Shown here: positions 50,431-59,185 of the stretch, in pieces
Layout of the letters: each line of letters starts with the position of its first letter
Position numbering within the stretch: position 1 is the stretch's first letter
Origin: Actinomycetota bacterium
GTDB lineage: Bacteria; Actinomycetota; Thermoleophilia; Gaiellales; Gaiellaceae
Assembly (NCBI GenBank): GCA_003139545.1
Contig: PLJC01000018.1
Coordinates: 124,148-188,147, forward strand
DNA: 64,000 nucleotides
Direction of reading: 5' to 3'
The notes under the pieces: model-generated
The model's input: the letters and a program-made list of their open reading frames with translations, nothing else
Databases searched by the model: none
What the model was told of the DNA's origin: nothing
Position numbers and translations under genes: made by a program

Positions 50431-51366
50431 ATGAATCCCGCTACGGCCTCCTTCACCGCGCTCGGCACCACCGCCGAGATCACCGCCCTCGACGCGATGT
50501 CGTTGTCCGACGCGATCGACGTGCTCGAGCGCGAGCTCGACGCGATCGACCGGGCTTGCAGCCGCTTCCGCGCCGACTCCGAGGTCTCGCGTCTCGCCGG
50601 CAGCGGCGGGCAGTGGATGCCGGCAAGCCGGTTGCTGCGCCGGGCACTCGCCGCCGGCGTCGACGCAGCTGTCGCCACCGGCGGCGCCGTCGACCCCACC
50701 GTAGGCGCGTCGATGCGCGCCCTGGGCTGGGATGCCGACTTCCGCGTCGTCGTCTCCCGGCGCGAGCCCACCCGGATCGAGCTCGTCCCCGCCGCCGGCT
50801 GGCAGCGGATCGAGATCGACGACGAGCGTGGCCGCGTGCGCGTCCCGGCCGGCGTCCTCGTCGACCTCGGCGCGACCGCGAAGGCGCTCGCCGCCGACTG
50901 TGCGGCCGCAGCGGCGTTCCGCGCGACCGGCTCCTCGGTTCTCGTGAACCTCGGCGGCGACATCGCCGTCGCAGGGCCGGCGCCTGCCGGCGGCTGGCCG
51001 ATCCTCGTCACCGACGACCATCGCGCTCCCTCCCCCGCGGACGGTCAGACGGTGGCGATCGCCGCCGGCGGGCTCGCCACCTCGAGCACAACCGTGCGTC
51101 GCTGGCGCACGACCGACGGCATCGCGCATCACATCCTCGACCCGCGTACCGGCCGCCCCGCCGCGGAGGTCTGGCGCACGGTCAGCGTCGCCGCTTCGAC
51201 GTGCGTCGGCGCGAACACCGCGTCGACCGCGGCCATCGTCCTCGGTGAGGACGCGCCGCACTGGCTCGAGAGCGCCGGCGTTGCCGCCCGTCTCGTCCGT
51301 CCCGACGGCCGCGTCGTCGTCACGGGTGGTTGGCCTGCACAGGAAGAGCTCCCGTGCGCAGCCTGA
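50431..51366 (+). CDS. apbE: FAD:protein FMN transferase (ApbE family)
   Basis: Attaches FMN to Thr/Ser of target flavoproteins or handles FAD at the membrane. The 311-aa protein from ATG 50431 has the ApbE landmarks CSRFRADSEVSRL, AVDPTVGASMRALGWD, VLVDLGATAKALAAD, LVNLGGDIAVAG and the metal-site region GIAHHILDPRTGRPA. No lipoprotein signal is seen, so it may be cytoplasmic. It starts a five-gene cassette; no FMN-binding-domain substrate protein is encoded with it, which is odd. Confidence 0.92.
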   Translation: MNPATASFTALGTTAEITALDAMSLSDAIDVLERELDAIDRACSRFRADSEVSRLAGSGGQWMPASRLLRRALAAGVDAAVATGGAVDPTVGASMRALGWDADFRVVVSRREPTRIELVPAAGWQRIEIDDERGRVRVPAGVLVDLGATAKALAADCAAAAAFRATGSSVLVNLGGDIAVAGPAPAGGWPILVTDDHRAPSPADGQTVAIAAGGLATSSTTVRRWRTTDGIAHHILDPRTGRPAAEVWRTVSVAASTCVGANTASTAAIVLGEDAPHWLESAGVAARLVRPDGRVVVTGGWPAQEELPCAA

Positions 51367-51920
51367 ACAACCCCATCATCTGGTACCTCATGCGCGGGAG
51401 CGGCGTCGTGACGTTGATCCTCTTCACCGTCGTCGTCGTCCTCGGCATCGCGACCACCCGCCGGTTTCGCACCGCCCGGCTGCCGCGCTTCGTGACGCTC
51501 GGCCTGCATCGCAGCATCTCGCTGCTCGCCGTCGTGTTCCTCGGCATCCACATCGCGACGGCGCTCGCCGACTCCTACGCGAAGGTCAGCTTGGCCCAGG
51601 CGCTCCTCCCGCTGCCGAGCGCGAAGTACGGCCTCTGGCTGGGCATGGGTGCGCTGTCGCTCGACCTGCTCGCGGCGGTGATCGTCACGAGCCTTCTCCG
51701 GCATCGGATGAGCCAGCGCGTGTGGAAGAGCGTGCACTGGCTCGCCTACGCGTCGTGGCCGCTCGCCTTCGCGCACAGCGTCGGCATCGGTACCGACAAG
51801 GCCGCCGGCTGGTTCCTCGACACGGGGGTCGCCTGCGCCGGCCTCATCGCGGTCACGCTCGTCTGGCGACTGCTTGCGCTCCGCAATCCGTATCCGAAGT
51901 ACCTCGGGACTGCGTCGTGA
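51354..51920 (+). CDS. Ferric reductase-like transmembrane protein (heme-binding type)
   Basis: Membrane protein of 188 aa from GTG 51354 with five or six hydrophobic segments. The His residues in LGLHRSISLLAVVFLGIHIATALA and in WKSVHWLAYASWPLAFAHSVG are placed like the bis-heme ligands of YedZ/MsrQ and ferric reductases. It probably carries electrons across the membrane. It overlaps apbE and the NuoF-like gene, so the three are co-translated. Confidence 0.85.
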   Translation: MRSLNNPIIWYLMRGSGVVTLILFTVVVVLGIATTRRFRTARLPRFVTLGLHRSISLLAVVFLGIHIATALADSYAKVSLAQALLPLPSAKYGLWLGMGALSLDLLAAVIVTSLLRHRMSQRVWKSVHWLAYASWPLAFAHSVGIGTDKAAGWFLDTGVACAGLIAVTLVWRLLALRNPYPKYLGTAS

Positions 51921-53101
51921 GCGCCGCCGTCGCTGCTGAGCGGCGAGCAGACGTGTCTGCGCGCCTCCTCGCTCCGATCGACACGCCGTTGCCGCGGCGA
52001 CGACGTGCCGAGCTGCTGGCCGAGATCGAGGCGAGCGGGCTCACGGGCCGCGGCGGAGCCGCGTTCCCGACGGCGCTCAAGCTCGCTGCCGTGGCACGCA
52101 CCCGCAATGCGGTCGTCGTCGCGAACGGAACGGAGGGCGAGCCGGCGAGCTGGAAGGACAAGGTCCTGCTGGCCGAGAACGCCCACCTCGTCGTCGACGG
52201 CGCGATGGTCGCCGCCCGGATCGTCGGCGCCCGCCGGATCATCTTCGCGGTCGGCCGCGAGAATCGCACCGTTCGGAAGCGTCTCGAACGCGCACTCGCG
52301 GGGCGGAGTGACGGCTTCGATTGCTTCCTCGAAGCGGTGCCCGATCGCTTCGTCGCCGGCGAGGAATCTGCGCTCGTCAACCACCTGAACGGCGGTCCGG
52401 CGAAGCCGACGATGCAAAAGCCGTACGAGAGGGGCGTGCTCGTCCAGAACGTCGAGACGCTCGCGAACCTCGGCCTCATCGCGCGCTACGGGGCCGAGTG
52501 GTTCCGCGAGCGCGGGACGGCGGACGAGCCGGGCACCGTGCTCATCACCGTTCTCGGCGCTGTGCGGAGCCCCGGCGTCGCGGAGGTCGAGCTCGGCACG
52601 CCGATGCGAGACGTCCTGCAACGGTTCGGCGGGCTCAGCGCCCTTCCGAACGCAGTTCTCGTCGGCGGCTACTTCGGCACGTGGATGCGTGCGCACGACG
52701 CGCTCGACCTCCCGCTCTCCGACGCCGCCCTGAAGCCCTTCGGCGCGTCGCTCGGCGCTCGCTCGATCGTGGTTCTGCCACAGGACGCGTGCGGGCTTGC
52801 CGAGTCGGCGCGGGTCGCGCGCTACCTCGCCGAGGAGAGCGCAGGCCAGTGCGGGCCGTGCGTCTTCGGTCTCCCCGCGATGGCCGACGCGCTCGAGACG
52901 CTCGACGTCGACCGGCTCCGCCGACTGGCTCCGCAGATCTCCGGTCGCGGCGCGTGCGCGCATCCGAACGGAGCAACCCGCTTTGTCGCGAGCGCCGTGG
53001 ACGTCTTCGCGGACGAGATCGTCCGCCACCACGCCGGCCGTTGCACCGGGTCGGCACGTTCCCCCGTGCTCCCGCTGGGATCCTCCCGCGAATGGAGATG
53101 A
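51917..53101 (+). CDS. NuoF-like NADH-binding flavoprotein with SLBB and Fe-S region
   Basis: Protein of 394 aa related to the 51-kDa subunit of complex I. It has GLTGRGGAAFPTALKL and NGTEGEPASWKDKVLL (NADH and FMN loops), ERGVLVQNVETLANLGLIA, an SLBB segment GTVLITVLGAVRSPGVAEVELG, and a C-terminal Fe-S box ESAGQCGPCVFGLPAM with a further Cys in GRGACAHPNGATR. It could pass electrons from NAD(P)H to the ferredoxin and membrane heme protein next to it. The GTG overlaps the upstream stop. Confidence 0.88.
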   Translation: MSAAVAAERRADVSARLLAPIDTPLPRRRRAELLAEIEASGLTGRGGAAFPTALKLAAVARTRNAVVVANGTEGEPASWKDKVLLAENAHLVVDGAMVAARIVGARRIIFAVGRENRTVRKRLERALAGRSDGFDCFLEAVPDRFVAGEESALVNHLNGGPAKPTMQKPYERGVLVQNVETLANLGLIARYGAEWFRERGTADEPGTVLITVLGAVRSPGVAEVELGTPMRDVLQRFGGLSALPNAVLVGGYFGTWMRAHDALDLPLSDAALKPFGASLGARSIVVLPQDACGLAESARVARYLAEESAGQCGPCVFGLPAMADALETLDVDRLRRLAPQISGRGACAHPNGATRFVASAVDVFADEIVRHHAGRCTGSARSPVLPLGSSREWR

Positions 53102-53103
53102 GC

Positions 53104-53304
53104 ATGAAACTCCGCGTGAATCCGATCCTCTGCGACGGCTACGGCCACTGCGCGGAGCTCCTGCCCGAGCTCGTCGAGCTCGACGAATGGGGCTACCCGA
53201 TCATGCCGCGCGAGCCCGTCAGTCGGAGTCTCGAGCCCGCGGTGCGGCACGCCGTAAAGATGTGCCCGCGCCTCGCGCTCTCGCTCGAAAAGCGTGCGCG
53301 ATGA
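53104..53304 (+). CDS. [3Fe-4S] ferredoxin
   Basis: Sixty-six residues with MKLRVNPILCDGYGHCAELLPELVELDEWGYP and, near the end, KMCPRLAL. Three Cys in a C-x5-C ... CP arrangement are diagnostic of single-cluster [3Fe-4S] ferredoxins, such as those serving P450s. ATG 53104 is chosen because GGAG lies about 8 nt upstream; ATGs at 53092 and 53098 are alternatives. Electron partner of the NuoF-like protein is inferred. Confidence 0.88.
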   Translation: MKLRVNPILCDGYGHCAELLPELVELDEWGYPIMPREPVSRSLEPAVRHAVKMCPRLALSLEKRAR

Positions 53305-53573
53305 CCCCCAAGAGCCGCGACCGGAACATGACTCGCGTCCGCCGAATCACCGGTGCCGTTGCCGGCGCCGCGCTCGCCGCGTGCGGGCTCTTCGCCGGGC
53401 TTGCCGCCAGCGCGACGCAAAAGGCCTACTCGACGACCACTGCGACCACGACCAAGAAGCACGTGCAAGCGACAACGACAGCTGCAACGACGACCGTCGC
53501 GCCGGTAACGGTGACACCGGTAACCGTGACACCGACACAGTCCGCACCCGTCGCCTCCTCGGGAGGCTCGTAG
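53301..53573 (+). CDS. Secreted or membrane-anchored Thr-rich small protein
   Basis: Ninety residues: basic N-terminus (MTPKSRDRNMTRVRRI), hydrophobic segment ITGAVAGAALAACGLFAGLAASAT, then a Thr/Val-rich tail with a VTVTP repeat. The tail DNA has a 15-bp near-perfect repeat (GGTAACGGTGACACC / GGTAACCGTGACACC). No domain is recognised. It overlaps the ferredoxin stop (ATGA). It might be an exposed acceptor for the cassette, but there is no FMN-binding motif. Its TAG stop starts the -10-like hexamer before hutI. Confidence 0.65.
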   Translation: MTPKSRDRNMTRVRRITGAVAGAALAACGLFAGLAASATQKAYSTTTATTTKKHVQATTTAATTTVAPVTVTPVTVTPTQSAPVASSGGS

Positions 53574-53576
53574 ACT
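53571..53576 (+). promoter_or_regulatory. -10-like TAGACT before hutI, fused to a stop codon
   Basis: The TAG stop of the Thr-rich protein gene begins TAGACT; exactly 6 nt then the hutI GTG, the same geometry as at ftcD and hutH. Confidence 0.45.
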
Positions 53577-53582
53577 CACCGC

Positions 53583-54788
53583 GTGCGCCTCCTCATTCGC
53601 GATCTCGCCCAGGTGGCGACACCGGCGGGCCGTGAGGCGCCGCTGCGCGGCGCACAGCTCGGCGAGGTGGACGTGCTCGAGGACGCGTACGTCCTCTGCG
53701 ACGGCGACACGATCGAAGCGGTCGGCAGGATGCGCGACCTCCCGTCGCTCGACGGCGACATCGACGAGATCTACGGCGACGGGTGCTGCGCGATCCCGGG
53801 CCTCGTCGACTGTCACACGCACGCGGCGTTCGGTGGCGACCGCGTGGAGGAGTTCTCGCTCCGTGCCGCCGGGACGACGTACGAGGAGCTGCACGCGCGC
53901 GGCGGCGGGATCCTCTCCACCGTTCGCGCCACGCGCGAGGCGGGGGAGAACGGTCTGCGCGACGCAGTCATGCTCCACCGGGACTGGATGCGGCGGCACG
54001 GAACGACGACGTTCGAGGCGAAGTCGGGCTACGGCCTCGACCGCGACACCGAGCTCGCGTCGCTGCGCGCGATTCGAGACGCGGGCGGTGTCCCTACGTG
54101 GCTTGGCGCGCACGCGGTGCCGCCGGAGTTCGACAACGCGGACGCGTATCTCGACTTCGCGCTGGCGGAGGTGCTTCCCGAGGCAGCGGAGATCGCCGAG
54201 GCGGCCGACGTCTTCCTCGAGCGCGGCGCGTTCGACGCGGCCCAGGCGCGGCGCTACCTCGAAGCGTGCCGCGACGCCGGTCTCGCGCTCCGGCTGCACG
54301 GCGACCAGTTCACCGAGCAGGGAGCGATCCCGCTCGCGATCGAGCTCGGCGCGCGTTCGGTCGACCACCTCGAGGCGACAGGCGACGAAGGCATTCGCGC
54401 GCTCGCCGCGAGCGACGTGACCGGCGTCGTCCTTCCGGCGAGCGCGCTCTTCCTCGGGCGGCCGATGCCCCCGGCGCGCGCGCTCGTGGACGCGGGCGCC
54501 GCGGTCGCGCTCGCGACCGACTTCAACCCGGGCAGCGCGTTCTGCGAGAGCCTGCCGCTCTGCTGCTCGCTCGCGGCCACGCAGCTGAAGCTCTCGCCGG
54601 CGGAAGCGCTGTCCGCGTGCACCGTGAACGCGGCGCACGTCCTCGGGCGCGCCGACCGGATCGGCCGGATCGCGCCCGGATACCGCGCGGACCTCGTCCT
54701 CCTCGACGCACCCGACTGGCGCTACCTCGCCTACCACCTCGGCGGCGAGGTCGTCGCGAGGGTCGTGCCCGGCGGCGAGCTACCCTAG
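53583..54788 (+). CDS. hutI: Imidazolonepropionase
   Basis: Zn amidohydrolase of 401 aa that opens imidazolonepropionate to formiminoglutamate, the substrate of FtcD. It has the metal motif IPGLVDCHTHAAFGGDR, FEAKSGYGLD, WLGAHAVPPE, LHGDQFTEQGAIPLAIELGARSVDHLEA and ATDFNPGSAFCESLPL. With hutH, hutU and ftcD it completes conversion of histidine to glutamate and formimino-THF. The start is GTG 53583. Confidence 0.96.
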   Translation: MRLLIRDLAQVATPAGREAPLRGAQLGEVDVLEDAYVLCDGDTIEAVGRMRDLPSLDGDIDEIYGDGCCAIPGLVDCHTHAAFGGDRVEEFSLRAAGTTYEELHARGGGILSTVRATREAGENGLRDAVMLHRDWMRRHGTTTFEAKSGYGLDRDTELASLRAIRDAGGVPTWLGAHAVPPEFDNADAYLDFALAEVLPEAAEIAEAADVFLERGAFDAAQARRYLEACRDAGLALRLHGDQFTEQGAIPLAIELGARSVDHLEATGDEGIRALAASDVTGVVLPASALFLGRPMPPARALVDAGAAVALATDFNPGSAFCESLPLCCSLAATQLKLSPAEALSACTVNAAHVLGRADRIGRIAPGYRADLVLLDAPDWRYLAYHLGGEVVARVVPGGELP

Positions 54789-54795
54789 GTTCTCC

Positions 54796-55200
54796 ATGCC
54801 GACGAGGAAACAGAAGCGCCGCGAGGCGAAGGCCAAGCGGCACGACTACGAGTTCGTCTACCTCGACGACGACGGGAACGAAGTCGAGGCGTCGGATGAC
54901 ACTCCGGCCGAGCCCCGTCGCAACGGCGCGAAGCCCGCGGTGAAGAAGGGTGCGCCTCCGGCGCGGGGACGCCGCCGGACGCCGCAGCCGCCGTCTTGGG
55001 GGCGGGCAGGCCGGCGCGCGCTCATCCTCGGCGCCGTCGTCTTCGTCCTCTTCGGGATGCTGAACAAGACGCACAACTACACGGGCGCGGCGGTGGCCGC
55101 GGTGCTCTACACCGTGCTCTTCATCCCCTTCACGTACATGCTCGACCGGTTCGCCTACCGTCGCTGGCAGGCGCGCGAACAGGCCCCTACGAAGCGCTGA
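54796..55200 (+). CDS. Small membrane protein with charged N-terminus
   Basis: Protein of 134 aa: very basic start (MPTRKQKRREAKAKRH), an acidic patch YLDDDGNEVEASDD, a Lys/Pro/Arg linker, and two membrane segments (LILGAVVFVLFGML and AAVLYTVLFIPFTYMLDR). Unnamed. TACCCT lies 9 nt before the ATG, overlapping the hutI stop. The 3' end overlaps the convergent cupin gene by 14 nt. Confidence 0.7.
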   Translation: MPTRKQKRREAKAKRHDYEFVYLDDDGNEVEASDDTPAEPRRNGAKPAVKKGAPPARGRRRTPQPPSWGRAGRRALILGAVVFVLFGMLNKTHNYTGAAVAAVLYTVLFIPFTYMLDRFAYRRWQAREQAPTKR

Positions 55201-55546
55201 CGCCGACCTCGTCGGGGTCGCCGCGGTAGTGGCCGACGCCCGGCCACGGGGACAGCACGAGCAGAAGCCGCGCGCCGCCGGAACTCGTCACCGCGCGTCG
55301 CTCGTCCGGGTCGAACCGGAAGAGGTCGCCGGCGTGTGCCTCCACGGACTCGTCGCCGGCATCCACCTTCGCGTCGCCGTCGACGACGAGAATGAGGGCG
55401 GCCTCCTTCACCTGGTGCTCGCCGAGCTCCTGCCCGGGCGTCAGGGCGATGAACACGACGCGTCCCTCGCCGTCGCGCGAGTGGAGCACGGTCGGCGAGC
55501 GTGAGCCGTCCGGTGCGGGGATCTCGTGCAGGTTCCAGTGCCGCAT
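55187..55546 (-). CDS. Cupin-domain protein
   Basis: Single-domain beta-barrel protein of 119 aa. The cupin motif 1 region reads GQELGEHQVKEAALILVVDGDAKVDAG and motif 2 is [24 protein letters not shown]. Only some of the usual metal-binding His are present (one His in GEHQ), so metal binding is uncertain. Such proteins can be sugar or small-molecule binding or antioxidant; no function is assigned. Divergent from the metallo-beta-lactamase gene. Confidence 0.8.
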   Translation of the reverse strand: MRHWNLHEIPAPDGSRSPTVLHSRDGEGRVVFIALTPGQELGEHQVKEAALILVVDGDAKVDAGDESVEAHAGDLFRFDPDERRAVTSSGGARLLLVLSPWPGVGHYRGDPDEVGVSAS

Positions 55547-55576
55547 AAGGCGAGCGTGCCCGAAGACGTGCCTCGT

Positions 55577-55582
55577 TACACT
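55577..55582 (+). promoter_or_regulatory. -10 element TACACT of the hydrolase-hisS-aspS operon
   Basis: TACACT, then exactly 6 nt, then ATG 55589. Predicted leaderless start for the three-gene operon. Confidence 0.5.
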
Positions 55583-55588
55583 CGCTCG

Positions 55589-56224
55589 ATGCCGCTGGTC
55601 GTGGATACATACGGGCTCGGACCGCTGCAGACGAACTGTTACGTCGTGCGCGCGGAGCGGGGCGCGGCGGAGGCGGTCGTCGTCGATCCCGGCGGCGACG
55701 CCGCGCAGCTGCGCCTCGAGCTAGCCGGAATGGGCGCTTCCTGCGCGGCCATCCTGATCACGCACGGGCACTTCGACCACGTGGGCGGGGTCGCCGATCT
55801 CGCCGAGGGAACCGGCGCTCCGGTGTACATGCCCGAGGGGGAGCGCGACCGGCTGGAGCGCTTCCCGGAGTTTGCGCCCGCCGGTGCGCCCGGACGGGCG
55901 TACCCGGTCGACCATCCGCTCCAGGGTGGCGAGACGCTCGAGCTTGCCGGCATCACGTTCGAGTGCGTCGCGATCCCCGGCCACTCCCCCGCGCACGTCG
56001 CGTTCCACGCCGACGGCTGCCTCTTCAGCGGCGACCTGCTCTTCGCCGGGTCCGTCGGCCGCGTCGACCTCCCGGGGGCCGACTGGGACACGCTGCTCGC
56101 GTCGGTGCGCACGCTCACCGAGCGGTATCCCGAGGACACGATCGTGTACCCCGGCCACGGGCCGCGGACGACGCTCGGCGCCGAGCTCGCGCGCAATCCG
56201 TTCCTCGCGGAGCTGCGCGCGTGA
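55589..56224 (+). CDS. Metallo-beta-lactamase-fold hydrolase (glyoxalase II-like)
   Basis: Binuclear metal hydrolase of 211 aa. It shows GPLQTNCYVV, VVDPGGD, the metal motif THGHFDHVGG (HxHxDH), IPGHSPAHVAFH, LFSGDLLFAGSVGRVDLPG and VYPGHGP. This arrangement fits the YcbL/glyoxalase II-like branch, where thioesters such as lactoylglutathione analogs are hydrolysed; actual substrate unknown. Its stop overlaps the hisS GTG. Confidence 0.9.
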   Translation: MPLVVDTYGLGPLQTNCYVVRAERGAAEAVVVDPGGDAAQLRLELAGMGASCAAILITHGHFDHVGGVADLAEGTGAPVYMPEGERDRLERFPEFAPAGAPGRAYPVDHPLQGGETLELAGITFECVAIPGHSPAHVAFHADGCLFSGDLLFAGSVGRVDLPGADWDTLLASVRTLTERYPEDTIVYPGHGPRTTLGAELARNPFLAELRA

Positions 56225-57447
56225 CGCGCATCGAGGCGCCGAAGGGAACGCACGACATCCTCCCGTCCGAGCAGCCGCTCTGGCAGACGGTGACGGGAGA
56301 GATGGAGCGCATGTGCGCGCTCTACGGCTACCGCCGCATCCAGACGCCTGCCTTCGAGGACACGGAGCTCTTCCAGCGCACGTCGGGCGCGGGCTCCGAC
56401 ATCGTCCAGAAGGAGATGTACACGTTCGAGGACCGCGGCGACCGCTCGCTGACGCTGCGTCCGGAGGGCACGGCGCCGATCTGTCGCGCGTACATCGAGC
56501 ATGGCATGCACCGCGAGCCGCAGCCGGTGAAGCTCTACACGATCGCGACCATGTACAGGTACGCGGCGCCGCAGCGCGGCCGGTTCCGGGAGCACACGCA
56601 GCTCTCGCTCGAGTGCATCGGCTCTGCGGAGCCGTCCGTCGACGCCGAGGTGATCCAGTACTACGACGCGCTGTTGCGCAACCTCGGCATCCGGAAGTTC
56701 GAGCTCCAGCTGAACTCGATCGGCGACCGCACCTGCCGGCCGGCGTACATCGAGCGGCTGAACGAGTGGCTCGACGCGCACTCCGATGTCCTCGACGACG
56801 ACGCGAAGCAGAAGCGCGCCACGAGCCCGTTGCGAGTGTTTGACGTGAAGAATCCGAAGGTGCGGGCCGCGCTCGAGGACGCGCCGAAGATCGGCGACTC
56901 GCTCTGCGACGAGTGTGCCCAGCACTTCGCGCGTGTGTGCTCGTACCTGGACGAATATGGCGTGCCGTACACCATCGTGCCGACGCTCGTGCGCGGCATC
57001 GACTACTACACGCGGACGACGTTCGAGTTTCTCGGCCCGGACGAGAGCGCGCAGGCGTCCACGATCTGCGGCGGCGGGCGCTACGACTATCTCGTCGAGG
57101 AGATCGGCGGCCCGCCGACGCCGGGGATCGGCTTCGGCGCCGGCATCGAGCGGCTCGTGCTGTCGCTCGAGCTGGAGGGGATCACGGCGGAGCAGCCGCT
57201 GCTCGACGTGTTCTTCGTCGTCGAGCCGGGGCAGCCCGCGCTCGCCGCCGTCTACGAGCTGCGCGCCGCCGGGATCGCGGCCGACTCCGACCACGCCGGC
57301 CGCTCGCTCAAGGGCCAGGTGACGTACGGGCAGAAGCACGCACGCGCGACGGTCATCGTCGGCGCTGACGGCTGGATGCTGCGGCGTCAGGGAGAGCTGG
57401 ACGTCGCTGTCGACGGTGTCGACGAGCTGAAGGAGCTGCTCACGTGA
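56221..57447 (+). CDS. hisS: Histidyl-tRNA synthetase
   Basis: Class II synthetase of 408 aa. It has APKGTHDILP, motif 2 MYRYAAPQRGRFREHTQLS, the His-binding LVRGIDYYTRTTFEF, motif 3 GIGFGAGIERLVLSL and a C-terminal anticodon domain GIAADSDHAGRSLKGQVTYGQKHARATVIVG. GTG 56221 overlaps the hydrolase stop and its own stop overlaps aspS. The hisS-aspS pair is common in bacteria. Confidence 0.97.
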   Translation: MTRIEAPKGTHDILPSEQPLWQTVTGEMERMCALYGYRRIQTPAFEDTELFQRTSGAGSDIVQKEMYTFEDRGDRSLTLRPEGTAPICRAYIEHGMHREPQPVKLYTIATMYRYAAPQRGRFREHTQLSLECIGSAEPSVDAEVIQYYDALLRNLGIRKFELQLNSIGDRTCRPAYIERLNEWLDAHSDVLDDDAKQKRATSPLRVFDVKNPKVRAALEDAPKIGDSLCDECAQHFARVCSYLDEYGVPYTIVPTLVRGIDYYTRTTFEFLGPDESAQASTICGGGRYDYLVEEIGGPPTPGIGFGAGIERLVLSLELEGITAEQPLLDVFFVVEPGQPALAAVYELRAAGIAADSDHAGRSLKGQVTYGQKHARATVIVGADGWMLRRQGELDVAVDGVDELKELLT

Positions 57448-59147
57448 GCTGGCGCGACACGATGTGCGGCGTGCTGCGCGCGGGCGATGCGGGCCGTCGG
57501 GTGACGCTCGCCGGCTGGGTCGACGCGCGCCGCGATCACGGCGGCCTCGTGTTCATCGACCTGCGCGACCACACCGGTCTCGTCCAGCTCGTGGTGCGGC
57601 CCGAGAACGATCCACTCGCACACGACGTGCGCAACGAGTTCGTCCTCCAGGCCGAGGGCGAGGTCGTCGCACGCGCGCCGGACGCGGTCAATCCGAACAT
57701 CCCGACGGGCGAGGTCGAGATCCAGGTCGACACGCTGCGCATCGTCTCGACGTCGGAGCCGCTGCCGTTCCAGATCGGCGACGAGAGCGTGGACGAGGTG
57801 CTCCGCCTTCGCTACCGCTACCTCGACATGCGCGGCGACCGCATGCAGCGCAACCTGCGCCTCAACCACGTCATCATCAACGCGATCCGGCGGACGATGG
57901 ACGACCTCGCCTTCGTCGACGTCTGGACGCCGAGCATGACGAAGGGAACACCCGAGGGTGCGCGCGACTTCCTCGTGCCCGTCCGGCTCCAGCCCGGCAA
58001 GTTCTACGCACTGGCGCAGTCGCCGCAGCTCTTCAAGCAGCTGTGCATGGTCGGCGGGCTCGACCGCTACTACCAGATCGCAACATGCTGGCGCGACGAG
58101 GATCTGCGCGCCGACCGGCAGTTCGAGTTCCGCCAGCTCGACCTCGAGATGTCGTTCGTCGAGCGCGAGGACGTGCTCGACGTGCTCGAGCGCTGCGTCG
58201 TCGCGAGCTTCGAGGCGGTCGGCCGAGAGGCGCCGCAGCGGCCGTTCCCGCGCATGGGGTACGCGGAGGCGATCGCGCGGTACGGCACCGACAAGCCCGA
58301 CCTTCGCTTCGGCCTCGCGATCGAGGACGCGACTGAAGTCACGCGCGGCTCGCAGTTCGACGTCTTTGCAAACGCGCCCTGCGTCCGCTACATCGTCGTT
58401 CCCCGTACGTTCTCGCGCAGCGAGCACGCGCGGCTCGAAGAGATCGCGAAGGAGTGGGGCGCGAAAGGGCTCGCCCAGCTCGGGCAGATCTCGAAGTTCC
58501 TTTCGGAAGCCGAACTGGCGGCATTTGGCGTCCAGGAAGGCTCGACGGCGCTCTTCGTCGCTGACGAGGAGCCGATCGTCGCCCGCGTGCTCGGGGGCAT
58601 GCGCACGCATCTCGGCCGCGAGCTCGAGCTCGCGGAGACCGGGGAGGAGGTCTTCCACTGGGTGGTCGACTTCCCGATGTTCGAGCGCGACGAGGACACC
58701 GGCCAGTGGACGTTCCTCCACCATCCGTTCACGGCGCCGATGCCGGGCGCCGAGGCGTTCGAGGGCGATCCGGGCTCCGCGCTCAGCCAGCACTACGACC
58801 TCATTTGGAACGGCTGGGAGCTCGGCTCCGGCTCGATCCGGATCCACGACGCCGCGATGCAGCAGGCCGTCTTCCGCGTGATGGGCATAGGCGAGGAAGA
58901 GCAGCAGGCGAAGTTCGGCTTCCTCCTCGAGGCGTTGAAGCTCGGCGCGCCGCCGCACGGCGGCTTCGCGATGGGCATCGACCGTTTCGTCGCCCGCATG
59001 GCGGGCGAGCCCGACCTTCGTCAGGTGATCGCGTTTCCGAAGGTGGCCAGTGGCGCGGATCCCCTGACCGGCGGCCCGACGCCGATGCCGGACTCCGTGC
59101 TCCGGGAGCTCGGAATCAAGTCGACGGTCGAAACGGCCGAAAACTAG
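57444..59147 (+). CDS. aspS: Aspartyl-tRNA synthetase
   Basis: Class IIb synthetase of 567 aa, normal for the bacterial type with a GAD insertion. It begins with the OB anticodon domain (TLAGWVDARRDHGGLVFIDLRDHTGLVQLV), then RYRYLDMR, FVDVWTPSMTKGTPEGARDFLVP, QSPQLFKQLCMVGGLDRYYQIATCWRDEDLRADRQFEFRQLDLEMSF and the motif 3 region PHGGFAMGIDRFVARMAG. Whether it also makes Asp-tRNA-Asn cannot be told without gatCAB context. Confidence 0.97.
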   Translation: MSWRDTMCGVLRAGDAGRRVTLAGWVDARRDHGGLVFIDLRDHTGLVQLVVRPENDPLAHDVRNEFVLQAEGEVVARAPDAVNPNIPTGEVEIQVDTLRIVSTSEPLPFQIGDESVDEVLRLRYRYLDMRGDRMQRNLRLNHVIINAIRRTMDDLAFVDVWTPSMTKGTPEGARDFLVPVRLQPGKFYALAQSPQLFKQLCMVGGLDRYYQIATCWRDEDLRADRQFEFRQLDLEMSFVEREDVLDVLERCVVASFEAVGREAPQRPFPRMGYAEAIARYGTDKPDLRFGLAIEDATEVTRGSQFDVFANAPCVRYIVVPRTFSRSEHARLEEIAKEWGAKGLAQLGQISKFLSEAELAAFGVQEGSTALFVADEEPIVARVLGGMRTHLGRELELAETGEEVFHWVVDFPMFERDEDTGQWTFLHHPFTAPMPGAEAFEGDPGSALSQHYDLIWNGWELGSGSIRIHDAAMQQAVFRVMGIGEEEQQAKFGFLLEALKLGAPPHGGFAMGIDRFVARMAGEPDLRQVIAFPKVASGADPLTGGPTPMPDSVLRELGIKSTVETAEN

Positions 59148-59185
59148 GTCCCCACCCGCCGACGAAGAGGTCATACTTGTCCCAC

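Noticed and set aside
53502..53540. Palindromic tandem repeat (GGTAACGGTGACACC) as a regulatory site
   Set aside because: It lies inside the Thr-rich coding region and is explained by repeated VTVTP codons.
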